Positions 23,879-35,409 of a stretch of 64,000 nucleotides of DNA are shown here, piece by piece (positions within the stretch are counted from its first letter, which is position 1; each line of letters opens with the position of its first letter). The translations under genes were made by a program, and so were the position numbers. The DNA comes from Cytospora piceicola (taxonomy: Eukaryota > Ascomycota > Sordariomycetes > Diaporthales > Cytosporaceae). The stretch spans positions 434,001 to 498,000 of the forward strand of contig JALQBC010000012.1 in the NCBI GenBank assembly GCA_023375675.1, given 5' to 3'. The notes below the pieces were generated by a model. It was not told where the DNA came from. It worked only from the letters and a program-made list of their open reading frames with translations, and made no database searches.

Positions 23879-26578
23879 ATGGCTCTACCAGTCCTCCCCA
23901 ACTCTTCCAACTTCCTCGGCGTGGCTTTGGTCATAAATAGGAATCGTGACGGCCCCAGATTCGTCTTCCACTATCCTCCACACATTGTACCTGTTGAGGA
24001 TCGGCATGAGGAGGAAGACGAAGAAGGCGTTGACGAGGATGACATCTTGCTGGAAAGGGCTGCCGGGCCCGCTGATGGCTCATCGCCCTACAACCTTAAC
24101 GTTTCCGACCTCATATCATGGAACCAGGATGACCATATCATTACAGATGATGGCACGCAAATCGTACCGTGGGAACATGTCGCCGGTTTCCCAACAAAGG
24201 ACTTGGAGAGCATCCTGACCCCAGCAAGGGCATACCACAAGACGCTATTCCAGATCTCTCTGGACCCGTTGTACTTTGTCTCGTATCCCATCCACAAGCC
24301 TGAGAAGGGCATATGGAAGAAGAGCAGAAAGAACGGCGATGCAACCAAGAAAGAGGATGACCGGGTCTCGCCGCACGATGAGGGCCATGACGCCGAAGCC
24401 AGTGCCGACGCAGATGAGACCCATTTGGCCCCTGATGATGACAATGTCGAGGCCAAGGAAACGGCAGGGAAATCAGCAGCGAGTAAGCCTACGTCGTCCC
24501 AAGAGGAGACTGAGGATAAGGTCAGCTCCATGACCATGTTTAACTTGGTCTTCATTCTCAATCCACGAAAGCACGAAGCCAAGGACTTGATGGATAACAT
24601 GTACACCAACATCATCCGCAAGGTCAACAAGGCCTATAAATACGTCCAACAGCGCAGCGATTTCGTATGGAAGGAGTCCAAGAAGATCCTGTTACTGAAG
24701 GACAGGGCACGCGAAGACAAGCGCAAGATGAGCGTGCTGTGGGAGGAGATTCTGCAGAGTTCGTCACTGGCTGCATCGATGCAAGACTTGTACGACGCCA
24801 TTTCGCGCAACAAGATCGCTGCTCTACAGCTTGATACTGGCGAGGGTACCATCACCCATTCTGTACAGATCCCCGTCCCCTTCCACATCGCGGACCTGCC
24901 ACCCCAGGACCGTGAGGACGACAATCGTGGCCTGTGGATCACGACGGCAAACTCGTTTGTTGGCGATAGCGGTGCTTTTGACGAGCCGCACTTTTTGGAC
25001 AAGAACTTTGCCATGCTTCTCATGGACGATGACAAAAAGATCATTTCAGAACTCTCCGCCGACCCGGACGAAACCACCCTCTCCATGACCGAGTTTGTCC
25101 GCCACTCTAAACCAACCATGTCCTTCCATCAAGTCGCCCAGCAGACCAACAACATCCTCGCCCTCGGGCAGGTGCGCAAGTTCGCGCAGCACTTCATCTT
25201 CTGGCGACGGGCCATCGCCATCCCGCCGCTGCACGCCAGGGACGTGTACATCCTCAGCCCTAACGCCGACATGAAGACGCTGCCGCGCGCGAGCGATATA
25301 TGGGCCAGGCAGTTCCCCTTCGCGCCGGCCCTACCGACCTTCCTCGCTGACCTGTCCGCGGCGCCCAGGCCGTACAAGTGGTTCTGCCCGTCTAAGAGCT
25401 TCCGGCCGAGCTACCTGCAGATGCTGGCGTGGCTCATGCGCGGCGGGTGGGTGACGCAGCTGTGCACCTTTGCGTATGTCATCGTCTGGCCCGAGATTTT
25501 GTACGAGGTGGAGTACGCGCTTGAGACAGAGGAGGTCACCAAGGCGAAGAAGGCGCAGGTGGCTGCCGTGGACGACCTGGAGCACGGCTCGCCGGACAAG
25601 GCTGCCAGCGTCCTGCTCAGCGTGGAGAGGAACCGGAGAGGCAGCAAGGGCAGCGACATGATGAGCAGTAGCATCGGCGACCTCGCGTCCTCGACATCAA
25701 CGCTCCAGCAGCCCGACAGTACAGCCGGCGGCGGCGGGCTCGACAGGAGCATTGGCGACCTCAGCGCCATCTCGATCAGCGACAAGGACCAGCCGTCGCC
25801 CCTCGTGCCCTCGTCACCCTCGTCCTCATTCCTCAAAGACTCCACGCTCGCCTCCCCCGTCGCCCAGTCCCCCACATCGCCCGGCCCCAGCACCACCACC
25901 ACCACCAACAACAACAACGACAACCGCCCGCGGTCCCAGCCCACGCTCGCCGAGCAGGTCGCCGAGAAGGCGCGCCTCGAGCGCATAGCCGACAAGCTGG
26001 CCCGCGAGCTGGCCGAGAAGGCGACCGCGCACGCGCGCAAGGTGGTGCCCCGGGCGACGGACCACCCCAGCATCAACAGCGCCCCGCACCTGGCCGACCT
26101 GAGCCCCCACGTCATACTGGACGCCAAGAAGGCGACGGGCAAGGAGTCGCTCTACCTGTCGGCCATCGCGAGGCGCCTCCGGGAGAGGACGACCGAGGCC
26201 CCGCCGCCGCCGTCGTCGTCGTCCAAGAAGGCCCCCGCCGCCGCCGCCGCCCCCGACACCGCCAAGTCGAGGACGCACACCGCGGCCACCACCGCCACGG
26301 CGGCCGCTGCTGCTGCTGCTTCTTCTTCTTCTGCACCTGGTGGGAAAGATGGGAACAAGGGCGGCGGCGGCGGCGGCGCTGGTGCTGGTGCTGGTGCTGG
26401 TGCTGGTAGGGGCGACTGGGACGAGCACGTGGCCAACATGTGGCCCGTCTTCTGGAAGTACTTCAACGGGCGGTCCGCGCTGGAGAGGATCGCGCTGCAG
26501 CAGGAGCTGAAGAGGAAGGAGGTGTGGAACTTGCTGACAGCTATGAGTGAATACCTGCTGTGTACGAGGCATTGGTAG
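23879..26578 (+). CDS. NPR3: NPR3, nitrogen permease regulator 3-like subunit of SEACIT/GATOR1
   Basis: Subunit, with Npr2 and Iml1, of the complex that restrains TORC1 when amino acids are scarce, at the vacuolar surface. Single exon of 899 residues with the first in-frame ATG in good context (GCCATGG). The N terminus, FLGVALVINRNRDGPRFVFHYPP, is the longin-like domain start typical of Npr3. It continues after an acidic insert with DLISWNQDD, YFVSYPIH and MFNLVFILNP. A middle block, NKAYKYVQQRSDFVWKESKKILLLKD, is characteristic. The C terminus has a helical domain around YKWFCPSKSFRPSYLQMLAWLMRGGWVTQLCTFAYVIVWPEI and ends in a winged-helix-like EHVANMWPVFWKYFNGRSALERI...LCTRHW. The stretch between (about residues 570-845) is low-complexity, with Ser-, Asn-, Ala- and Gly-rich runs, including a GGTGCT-coded Gly-Ala repeat just before the last domain. 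Confidence 0.95.
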   Translation: MALPVLPNSSNFLGVALVINRNRDGPRFVFHYPPHIVPVEDRHEEEDEEGVDEDDILLERAAGPADGSSPYNLNVSDLISWNQDDHIITDDGTQIVPWEHVAGFPTKDLESILTPARAYHKTLFQISLDPLYFVSYPIHKPEKGIWKKSRKNGDATKKEDDRVSPHDEGHDAEASADADETHLAPDDDNVEAKETAGKSAASKPTSSQEETEDKVSSMTMFNLVFILNPRKHEAKDLMDNMYTNIIRKVNKAYKYVQQRSDFVWKESKKILLLKDRAREDKRKMSVLWEEILQSSSLAASMQDLYDAISRNKIAALQLDTGEGTITHSVQIPVPFHIADLPPQDREDDNRGLWITTANSFVGDSGAFDEPHFLDKNFAMLLMDDDKKIISELSADPDETTLSMTEFVRHSKPTMSFHQVAQQTNNILALGQVRKFAQHFIFWRRAIAIPPLHARDVYILSPNADMKTLPRASDIWARQFPFAPALPTFLADLSAAPRPYKWFCPSKSFRPSYLQMLAWLMRGGWVTQLCTFAYVIVWPEILYEVEYALETEEVTKAKKAQVAAVDDLEHGSPDKAASVLLSVERNRRGSKGSDMMSSSIGDLASSTSTLQQPDSTAGGGGLDRSIGDLSAISISDKDQPSPLVPSSPSSSFLKDSTLASPVAQSPTSPGPSTTTTTNNNNDNRPRSQPTLAEQVAEKARLERIADKLARELAEKATAHARKVVPRATDHPSINSAPHLADLSPHVILDAKKATGKESLYLSAIARRLRERTTEAPPPPSSSSKKAPAAAAAPDTAKSRTHTAATTATAAAAAAASSSSAPGGKDGNKGGGGGGAGAGAGAGAGRGDWDEHVANMWPVFWKYFNGRSALERIALQQELKRKEVWNLLTAMSEYLLCTRHW

Positions 26579-27412
26579 GGGATTACAGAAAAGTGTGAGG
26601 GTACTGTCCTGCTGCTTCGGTGGTTCGGGATTTTGGTCTTATCTCGCAACAAGTGGGTGAACAGAATAAGGATACCGGGAGTCTAGGGAGGAGGCTGTGT
26701 GTCCTCTAGCTAGAGGCATCATACTAGGAGCACATTGAGAGCCAGGGGTCTACGTCGAGGAGGTATCTTATTCCGAAGCAACAAGAGGACCACACAATCA
26801 CGGAAACGAATTGTAAGGATAATTGTGTTGGATTCCAAACTGAATGTTGAGCGAGCAATTCCAAAGAGCTAGCGTATTGTCCCTCGGTACTAAATAGCCC
26901 AATGAGCCTGCCTGCCATACTGGTATCATAATGTAAGCAGAACCGATCTGTAGTAATAACTGAAACTAAACCAAGATAGACCCGCCCCAAATAAACCTAA
27001 CGAAAGAGTATCAAAGTTGAGTGGGTGTGTGTTAAATGACGACAAGAATCTATAGCACGGAGGTCCATTCCAACTGCGTGAAATGTAGGTGGGCTCATTA
27101 GTGGAGGGGAGGGAGGAGGGCGGGACAAGGTATCTCGCGAACCCGAAAAAGACGAGAAGAAAAAGCCACAAAAACGCCAGTATGTTGCCCTTCCCCAAAC
27201 ACCACTCCACGTCCGCCTATGCAAGCAATAGCAAACAGTCTCGAACTGACAAATGAAAACAAAACATGCTTGTGGGATTCCGCTAACACAGAAACGCAAG
27301 CGAGGGAGACCATCGAGGCCTTTGTGTAAAGAGCATCGCGGATACTCGAACTCAACGCCAAAAACCGTGTGTAAGCCCCAGGTGAACATAGCAAGTATGA
27401 CCAAAGCCGGAT
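26579..27412. other. Convergent intergenic region
   Basis: This separates the 3' ends of NPR3 (plus) and the bHLH gene (minus). No gene is recognised. Confidence 0.6.
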
Positions 27413-28987
27413 CTATGAGCCCATATCCATGAATTCATCTTCCTCGTCAAAGCTGTGACGATTGAACTTTATGTCCTCAGCTTCGTCTTCCCAGAAGGTG
27501 TTGCTGTCCAACATATCGTTGCCAAGGTGACCGTTTGCGCCGCCATCTGGGCTGATAGAGTTCATATCGGTGCCAGGATCTGCGCTGCCGTTGAGAGGCT
27601 CGCCCTTGTAGTCGGTGTGGTGAGGCACTCTTAGACCAGTTCCAGCCGCTCGTGAGTAAGTGAACTCGGCTGCCTCGTTCTTGGCCATAGCCTCGAGCAA
27701 CTCGGTTTGCATCCTCTTCTCGTCATCGGTGATGTCAAAAGGAGCATGGCCACCAAGCTCATGGATGATGTTGACGAGCTCCTCTTCTTGTTGAATCTTG
27801 GTTTGCAGCATCCACATGAGATCGCGTGTCCAGCTTACGGCACCATTCAGGATGTCACCTTTGTTGGGGCCTTTGTCTTTATCCTCCATCGGTAGCCCCG
27901 TGGTGATGTTTCCTGCAGCTCCGGTCGTAGCTCGTCTCGCCCCAGGACCCGCCAACCCAGATGTAGCTGGTGAGTTGCCAGAGAGTGTCGGTGACATTGG
28001 ACTACCGTTGGTGATCATCTTGCGGATCTTCTCGTCTTCCAGTCTGTGAGTCGGTACCAGTTTACTGAGATCCTGGATCCTCTCGTTGATGTTGTCCCGT
28101 CTCCGTCTCTCCACCAGATTGTGAGACTCTCGCCGGCGCTTCTTCTTGGCTTCTTGTTGCGAGTTCAGGGCATTTGCCTGGCCTAGCTTTGCGGGCATGG
28201 ATGTGCCCTTCATCAAGAATTCATTGATCTGGTGAGTTCCATGCATTTCGGTCTGCAATGGCGAAGGCAAGCCCGACCCAGGGAATGAAGTCATGCTATT
28301 CGGTGTGTGTGCCCATTGGCCGGAGGGTGCTTTGGCATGATGAGCTCCACCTGTCCGTATTGGCTGTGCGCCGAATCCGTCCTGAGAGCCCATGGACAAA
28401 CCCAACGCGCCCATTTTGGGAGTAAGTGGACTTCTAGCGTTGGATGCCTTGCGCTGCATGGCCTGCGCCTGGAGCCTTTGACGAGCCTGGACATAATTTG
28501 GGTCGTTGGGATCCTTGGCCAGCCCGTTGGCCAAGGGTGAGCCGCCATAAGATACGGGCGACTGTATTGTGTTGCCGAATGGCTGAGCATGCATCGAACG
28601 GTATTGTCCCAGATTTTGCATAAAGGGGCTCTGGATAGGATCTCCATCGGGTGTGTTCGAGTACCCTGGTATGTGCGATTGTTCGATTGGCACGCTTTGA
28701 TGAGAGTTGTAAACGCCTCCGTTCTGGTTGTAACCCATGTTCATCTCGTTCATACCACCGAATTCTTGATTCTGCATGCCTGAAGCTGCATCAGTCGGGC
28801 TCGCCAAGCCCTCTAGTAGCTCGTCGTCGCCGAATACGGCTGAACCACTGGAGAAGGCGTTGTTCTGGTTGTTTGCATCCGCCCCGAAATTTTGCTGGAA
28901 GCCTTGGTTGAAGTTCAGATCGTTGGGGTCGATGCTTCCGCCACCACCGTGGCTTCCGCCAAATTGATGGAACCCCTGTTGGGTCAT
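27413..28987 (-). CDS. bHLH transcription factor with expanded loop
   Basis: A predicted nuclear, dimeric E-box-binding regulator of 524 residues in one exon. The basic region is KKKRRRESHNLVERRRRDNI (about 281-300), with the H-x3-E-x3-R pattern (H289, E293, R297) that contacts CANNTG DNA. Helix 1 follows (NERIQDLSKLVP). Helix 2 is GDILNGAVSWTRDLMWML (about 377-394) and runs into a short Gln/Glu-rich coiled-coil-like stretch. The loop between the helices is about 60 residues instead of the usual 5-15 and Ser/Pro/Gly/Thr-rich; I recall similarly long loops in related fungal proteins, so it is probably real and not a retained intron. The N-terminal 270 residues are Asn/Gln/Gly-rich with many SP sites; the C terminus is acidic. 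The basic region resembles MITF/SREBP/Rtg3-type factors, but I cannot assign an ortholog. About 5 kb of non-coding sequence lies upstream. Confidence 0.9.
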   Translation of the reverse strand: MTQQGFHQFGGSHGGGGSIDPNDLNFNQGFQQNFGADANNQNNAFSSGSAVFGDDELLEGLASPTDAASGMQNQEFGGMNEMNMGYNQNGGVYNSHQSVPIEQSHIPGYSNTPDGDPIQSPFMQNLGQYRSMHAQPFGNTIQSPVSYGGSPLANGLAKDPNDPNYVQARQRLQAQAMQRKASNARSPLTPKMGALGLSMGSQDGFGAQPIRTGGAHHAKAPSGQWAHTPNSMTSFPGSGLPSPLQTEMHGTHQINEFLMKGTSMPAKLGQANALNSQQEAKKKRRRESHNLVERRRRDNINERIQDLSKLVPTHRLEDEKIRKMITNGSPMSPTLSGNSPATSGLAGPGARRATTGAAGNITTGLPMEDKDKGPNKGDILNGAVSWTRDLMWMLQTKIQQEEELVNIIHELGGHAPFDITDDEKRMQTELLEAMAKNEAAEFTYSRAAGTGLRVPHHTDYKGEPLNGSADPGTDMNSISPDGGANGHLGNDMLDSNTFWEDEAEDIKFNRHSFDEEDEFMDMGS

Positions 28988-31900
28988 TTTTGATCGTATG
29001 TGGATAGGGGCTCGATGTTGAGTTTTGGTCCTTCCGGAGCTCGTGGAAAATGGCGACTCAAAATGACAGTTACGCTTCGCAGGCGTAATCGTGTGGTGAA
29101 CAATCTGCGATCAACTCTGCAACAAAACAAAGTTAGCTTCGAGCTCAATAATTGAATGATAGCATGGTGATGAACATGATTCCGGAGCACAGGCCCTGGC
29201 CTCGGCCTCTTGAGTAGTAGTAATGGCAGTCGAGGCTCCCTCTGGCATCATGTAACGGCGTCATCCGGCACTCTGGGTGGCAAAATGGCAGCTTGCCTTT
29301 TCAAAGGGCAACGGTCGGTCCCTTAGCTATGTGTAGTGCAAAGTGTATTGCCTACTAGTAGTAGAGATCGGGCAAGGTGACTCAATATGTGGAGGGCAGC
29401 ATTCAACTTGCGGTCAGCGAAACCGGGGAAGTCATAGGCCGGGGGTGCCGATTCCATGGGGTTTCTCGCCTGCTACTATTGCAAAGGGGAATTTGGGGAG
29501 GGTTTGTGACCAAGTAAATATGATACTTACTATAGGCAGATTTGGAGTTGAATTGTGAGGATTCGGTGGATTCGGTGTGTGAAGGACTCAACAGTAGTCC
29601 ATCACCCTCTGAGGCTGTACTTCGGCCAAGTTCTTGGTGGGGCTTGGCAGCGTTGAGATTCGGGCGTCGGTCAGAGGAGGTTGTGTGACGAAACCGATGA
29701 TGACTGCTGCGATCCCAGCAGGTTGCAAGGTCGTAATAGGCAACGACTTGGAATACAAAGGTGAGAGAAGAGCGACTCGGGTCAGAGTAATTTAATCGAC
29801 GAGGAGATGTTTGTAACGAGACGATTCCCTCTTTCTTTGCCTGCCTTTCTGGCGAGTTGATGAATAGGCGGAAAGGGCGGAAAAGGCGGGATGTGTGGGC
29901 GAACCAAGCGTGGCTGGGCTGTAATCCGTAACACTAATCAGTACAAAATCAAGGACAACTTGAGGTCTAAGCCGCTAGCTCGCTTGGGATACTGCGCGGC
30001 ATTTACTCTTCAGACGGAAGAACGAGGCCATGGACAGTAATAAATAAATAGAAAACAAGATGGAAGGGAACTTACGGGGTCGAGTGGGGGAACAGGGAAA
30101 GTTGACTTGAAGTAGTGTACGTTGCGGGTTGCGGTTTACGAGTTGCGGGTTGCGACGGGCGGATTGACAGCTGGGTTGTGGGTTGTTCGATGGTGGATTG
30201 TAGTTTTGGTGGGTCGTGGGTCGGTGTCTGGTCGCTCAATCTGGAGAAGAGAGATGAAATGCTGGGGTTTTCTGGAGAACAGACAAGGATTGATGACAGC
30301 TCCCAAGTGAGCACAGACCACTTTCTAATCTGTGCGTCTGGTCTCCCACTTTTCGGAGGGTGGGGAGGGGCCAATGAGGGGTTGTGTTGCCCGGACAAGC
30401 TTAGCCTCGGGGAAGTTCCCGACGACGATGATGAGGCAAATAAATAGACTGATGGCGATGGCGATGGCGATGGTGGTGGTGAAGGATCTGTTGCTAAACA
30501 AGAAGACAAAGTCCTATGAGCAAGCGAAAAGAAGAAGAAAAGAAGGCGTTGGCGCGGACGGTGTGTCCTTGTTATCAGTTTCCGAAAGCAACAGGATGAT
30601 ATCGGGTGGGATGGATGGTATGCCCAGTAGTATATATGTATGGTGTGGTGTGGGTGTGTGCACTGAAAAGTGAGATGGAGTGGTCAGTAGGGCAATCCAT
30701 TAATCAACCTTGATGTTCTAATGGAACAGTGATGGACCAGGATGCCCACCACAGACTTCCAAGATTGTCTTGCTGGAGGGACTACGGCACTGGCGCTGCT
30801 GACCTGAAGGCTTGAAGATCATATATGACCTGAGACAAAGGCGAACGCGCCGGACGCCAATCCTGTCTGTTATCTTTCTAGTATAGGAGCCCACGCCGAT
30901 GATCCGATCTTAGCCCTCTACCTAGGTAGTCTAAATGGCAGAAGGTCAGTCAAACTTCCGACCTTGTCTCCGCAGCGTGCGCGCAATGCAGATGGCAAGG
31001 TTCGCCCTCGGTGTAACAAATCAACGGAAAAACAAGGATGGGCCTACCTGCATCTATTCCAGTGAATAGGTGGATTATATTTCCCGGCTCCCAACGTCGA
31101 GGACAAGCTTGGTCGCTTGGCTGCTTGGCTGCTTCTTGCAAATCTGACGGCCGAAGATGTACAAGGCAACATGTACTGCACAAGTCCGCAGTAGCAGCGC
31201 TTCACAAACGTCGCGGATTGGTCGTGACCTCGATTTTCGCTCCGACGCTTGCCTCTTCCTGTCGAATTAAGTGTCTCTGCTTTTGAGGCCGTCACTTTTC
31301 GAAACGTCCAACGTTCGGCCAATCTTATTTAGTTTCTTCCTCCTGCGCGTTCGTCTCCTGCTAGTGCTTGGGCACACGGTGACAAGTAGCTGCAAATCGC
31401 GAGTTGACTTTGGTGGTGCCGGGATCTAGACCAACACAGTCAAGGTTGGGGTAGTAAATCCCGAACAAAGATGGTAGGTAGCACGGGTATGTGGGTTGGT
31501 GCCTGTTGGGTTTGTTTGTGTCTTCTTCCACGGTGTTGGTCAGCTACAGACAAGAACGAGGCAATACGGCGACATCATAGGCAACTCTCTGTGGCAAGCC
31601 ACGGTGTCCCTGATACAGTCCTGATACAGGTTCAGGTGCCAGAGTTCGGGGCTCGTATCACACCATAGCCGTGGACTGAAGTAACTCACCAAGCGTTTTC
31701 CTCCCTTCCTGGGGGTCGAGATCGGTCAACGAGAGAGAGCAAATGGTTCGAGATGCCGGCTGCTGGGAGACTTACACGGCCGGGAGCCAAGTCGTATATA
31801 TACTAAGTGATTAACTCAGCCACGGCTTGGGATGGAGACAGGATACGAGTTCGAAAAAAGCTACATCAAGTACTTAGGACACGAAGAAATACAGGACATA

Positions 31901-32251
31901 TGGACATGGATGTATCTCGAGGACCCATCTTTTTAAATACTCTCTACACTAGATTAGAAGTCATGTACTCGGGTCCTCTTCTCGATGCTCGTGTCTCCTG
32001 ACTTTGGACAGATAAGAAGGTGCGGGAAACAGAAAGACAGATGTCGTCACACAGTCCCAGTCTGCCCTACAGCATGCATCTGCTCTTTGGGAGTTTTGAC
32101 CGGGAAGTTTTCGTGTTGGAAGGTTATGATACAGTGATGATACAGTATGGGCATTCTCGGGGAGGATTAAAAGGGTGGCGGTGGTGGGTGGCAGCATTAA
32201 ACCCAACGTGACTCATATAGCTGGGTCAACCTAAGACATCTATCACACCGA

Positions 32252-32279
32252 GAGCAATAGCAATAGCAATAGCAATAGC
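32252..32279. repeat. (AGCAAT)n hexamer repeat
   Basis: About four and a half AGCAAT units, followed by degenerate AGAGCAAGCGCAAGAGCA units. Confidence 0.88.
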
Positions 32280-32325
32280 TAGAGCAAGCGCAAGAGCAAC
32301 GGACGAAGAACAAGAAATAACAGCC

Positions 32326-32370
32326 CTCTTCTCCAGCTCTTCCAGCTCTTCCAGCTCTCCCAGCTCCTCT
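32326..32370. repeat. (CTTCCAGCT)n nonamer repeat
   Basis: Four to five tandem copies of a 9-bp CTTCCAGCT unit with small changes at the ends. Confidence 0.88.
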
Positions 32371-33068
32371 ACGTAATCTAGGACGTATTTCAACTTCATC
32401 AGCGGCAATAACGGCCATAAGCAACGGGTACCTCAGCCACACTCGCTTTTTTGGCTGGATAAATCATCATCATGCCCATCTGGTACAGTGATAGATTCCA
32501 AGGTTGTCTTAGACCAGCTCTATTTCCGGAGCAGTCCCAAGCGCCTTCGACGCTCTTAAAAGTCCGGCACCGTGCTCGACAGCATCCTATGCAGCCCTAC
32601 TGTCGCCACAGCCGAGATTGTTCGGGCACCAATAGGCAAAAGAAGCAAAAAAGAAAAGAAAAGGAAAGGCTGGACAAGGCCACGAATCAAGCTTCACGCC
32701 GCGTCTTCGCAGCGACCCCCACGCCTGCTGCTCGCGGTCGCTGTAGGAAGCTTTGCCTGCCCCGAATCTCATTGTCCGGTATGCGGGTCTAGGCAACAGG
32801 GCCTAAATGGCAACAAATCACCTTGCTTGGCGGGCTTAAATTCCGAATCGAGGAATTGCAGTTGCGGTCTCGGGGCTGGAAGAGAGGGAACGGATGATCA
32901 TGGGATTCTTGAATTACCATCTTCCGGCCAAGAACTACTATGGTGGTCTCGAAGTGGACCTAGAATCACGTCGTCGCGGGCTAAGAATGGTCATGACCCC
33001 CCTTCCCGTAGCCAAACAAGCTGAGATGGCGGGTTGTTGCAGGAATGTAAGTGAGGTTGAAGCTGTTG

Positions 33069-33129
33069 GTGTGGGTGCGTGTGTGGGAGTGTGTTTGTGT
33101 GTGTGTGCGTGTGTGTGTGTGTGTGTGTC
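33069..33129. repeat. GT microsatellite
   Basis: Interrupted (GT)n tract of about 60 bp in non-coding sequence upstream of SFT2. Confidence 0.92.
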
Positions 33130-34082
33130 AAGGGTCCAAGACGAACCTCGAGGACTCAACATGTCCAATCAACTTGGGTCGGATATAATGTGGTCTTTTT
33201 CAAGTGCCGCTGCAATGGCATGGGCACGAGCAAGGGTAGCACGGGGCACCTCGCGGCCTGGACCCTGAACCCAGACCCGCTAATATTCTGGGAAGGTAGC
33301 ATTGACGTCTCAAACTCAACGTCTCTCCATCGTCATTGTGGGTGTCCCATACTGTGTTGTAGGCGACATCGAGACACACACCACCTGCTTGACATCTCTG
33401 AGTCCTGTCACATTCACGGCCTATACTTCACCTTGTAGGCATCTGTACCGCCTTATCGCTTAAGCTTTGTGTCTGCCTGCCTTTGCCTCCAACCACGGTA
33501 CGCGCGTCTGCCCAGGCTGCCGAGTTAGTTTCGTGTTTGACTACGTTACCTGACCGCATATGAAGCCGCAGCTCCCTGAGACAAAACGAACGATCGCACG
33601 ATAGGCGCCCCAGATCTGCAAAACCGAAGATTCCCCCGAGTTTGATTCAAACCCCAAGCACGCAAGAGCACAGGATACCGTTCCGACCCGCCCTCTAAAT
33701 CCTCACGTGCTCTGCGTCCGCCCTCCTACAACCGGATCGATACTTACGACGGATAAGGTGGTCACTTCTCCAAGTCGCAGCCTTGTACCTGCTGTTCCAC
33801 CAGCCCACCCTAGCGGCCCTCTATTTCCCTCTCCCTTACGCATACATCAATACTGTCCAATAGGATCGTGCGCTTCGAGCATCCTACACCCCCTTCTTCG
33901 ACCACAGAAATCACAAGCCGGGTTTTCGATAAAAGTCACTTGGAAGAGGGTCACTCGACACAACTTCGCGACACTATACTGTTCGGGCGGAGCTCTTGAT
34001 CCTGGACACTTGCCAACTCTACACTTACAAGGAAACTCCCGGAAAGCTCGGAACCAAGCGAAGGAGTTGCCGCAGTCCTAAA

Positions 34083-35409
34083 ATGGCATCCGCATCATTC
34101 AGGGATCAGATGAACGCGCTGGGCTGGTCGCGGCGCGGTCAAGACGAGCCCGTGAACACCTCCCAGCAGACTGGCCTACTGTCCTCGATACAATCACTGA
34201 ACCCTTTTGGCGACCGTGGCTACGTGCGCCTTCCCACGACCGAGGGCGCTGGTGCCCCACTGCCGGCGCCATCACGGCGAGAAGAAGAGGAAGGTTGGCT
34301 TGCATGTGAGTCGTTGATCGTCACTCAAACTTCATCCTCCCTCAGAGAGTCTCAGTTGCCCTTGCGGGAAGCCAGTCGCCCATTACAGCCTGGACCAGCC
34401 AGCGATGAAACGGGTACTGGACGGGGGCGTCAGTCTCATTGCCGCACCTAAACATGTGGTTTTGGACTTGTTGATTGTGCTCTTTTTTAAAATCACTTTC
34501 TAGGAAGGAGGCTGACTTTGTTGCCTCCGGGCTAATTCCTACAGTGAGTCGATGGGACCGATTACTCATTTTCACTGCTTGTAATCTGGGAGCTCTCGCC
34601 TGCTTCGTCATCTGCTTCGCTCTGTTTCCCGTTCTGTCACTAAAGCCACGGAAATTCGTCATTCTGTAAGTTCTCATGTTTCCTTTTTGTACCATGTGAA
34701 CGTTGCATGGTAGCGCACTTGCCGCTATTATTATGTGCTGTAGGGAAGTGTACCCCATGGCACCCCCCTCCCAACCCATGAGGTTTCCTTATCGGACCCG
34801 CTTGTCCTTCAAGGAAAACAAGCTTGTTCTCCTGCAGCTACCCGTCTTGCATAGGTTATCGATCTTGCATGGCAAGCCGAGCGATCAGTTCCGCGCCCGG
34901 TGACTGGTGAAGGTGACCTGCAAGGCACAACCCTCCTGCCAGCCTATTTTCGAATATGTTCTATCGTACCCAATGTTGGACATGACTGACTCACAAACTC
35001 GCTTTCAGATGGACTCTAGGCTCGACGCTATTCCTGGCATCCTTCGCGGCTATGATGGGCCCTATGACCTACGTCCAACATCTGTTCTCAGGACAACGGC
35101 TCCCCTTTACGGCCGCCTACTTTGGATCGGTGGCTCTTACACTCTACTTCTCCATGGGGGTGAGTCATCCCCCGTTCCCTGTCAACCTAGTGTGCAGAGC
35201 ATGTCGTTGTACTTGTCGAAACGTGGCTGACAGAAATTCCTTGGTTGCTTCAACAGCTTCACAGCACAATTCTCACCCTGTTTTCTGCCATTATCCAGCT
35301 CGCCGCCTTGGCATGGTACCTTGTCAGCTACTTCCCAATGGGAACGAGCAGCTTGCGTATGGCTACATCTTTTGGCGCCCGGAGAGCCGCGACGTGGATG
35401 ACGGGCTGA
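34083..35409 (+). CDS. SFT2: SFT2, Golgi membrane protein of vesicle transport, four exons
   Basis: Small tetraspanning Got1/Sft2-family protein that assists fusion of endosome-derived vesicles with the late Golgi. Exons are 34083-34305, 34545-34665, 35009-35159 and 35257-35409 (215 residues). Splices are GTGAGT/CAG, GTAAGT/CAG and GTGAGT/CAG, in phases 1, 2 and 0. Joining restores EEEEGWLA-L-SRWDRLLIF, then RKFVI-L-WTLGSTLFLASFAAMMGP, then YFSMG-LHSTILTLFSAII, all expected of Sft2. The cytosolic N terminus is about 75 residues. Four hydrophobic segments lie at about 82-102, 115-133, 148-164 and 167-189, with the conserved SLKPRKF loop and the YFPMG motif near the end. The first ATG of the frame is used. 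Introns 1 and 2 (239 and 343 nt) are long for this window. The family call is firm; an extra small exon within the long introns is not excluded but not needed. Confidence 0.93.

Larger units (their letters stand above)
28988..34082. other. 5.1 kb divergent intergenic region
   Basis: No gene is recognised; open frames are short and lack ATG or family resemblance. It includes the leaders and promoters of the bHLH gene and SFT2. It holds an exact TACCTAGGTA at 30919, a GCAATA repeat, a TTCCAGCTC repeat and a GT microsatellite. A long upstream region suits a regulatory gene such as the bHLH factor, but no specific site can be named. Confidence 0.55.

Noticed and set aside
25826..26572. Long minus-strand frame opposite the NPR3 3' end
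   Set aside because: Low-complexity antisense of the NPR3 repeats and C-terminal domain; no start context or family resemblance.
34306..34544. Box C/D snoRNA in SFT2 intron 1
   Set aside because: A GCGATGA and a CTGA are present, but box C departs from the consensus and no terminal stem can be drawn.
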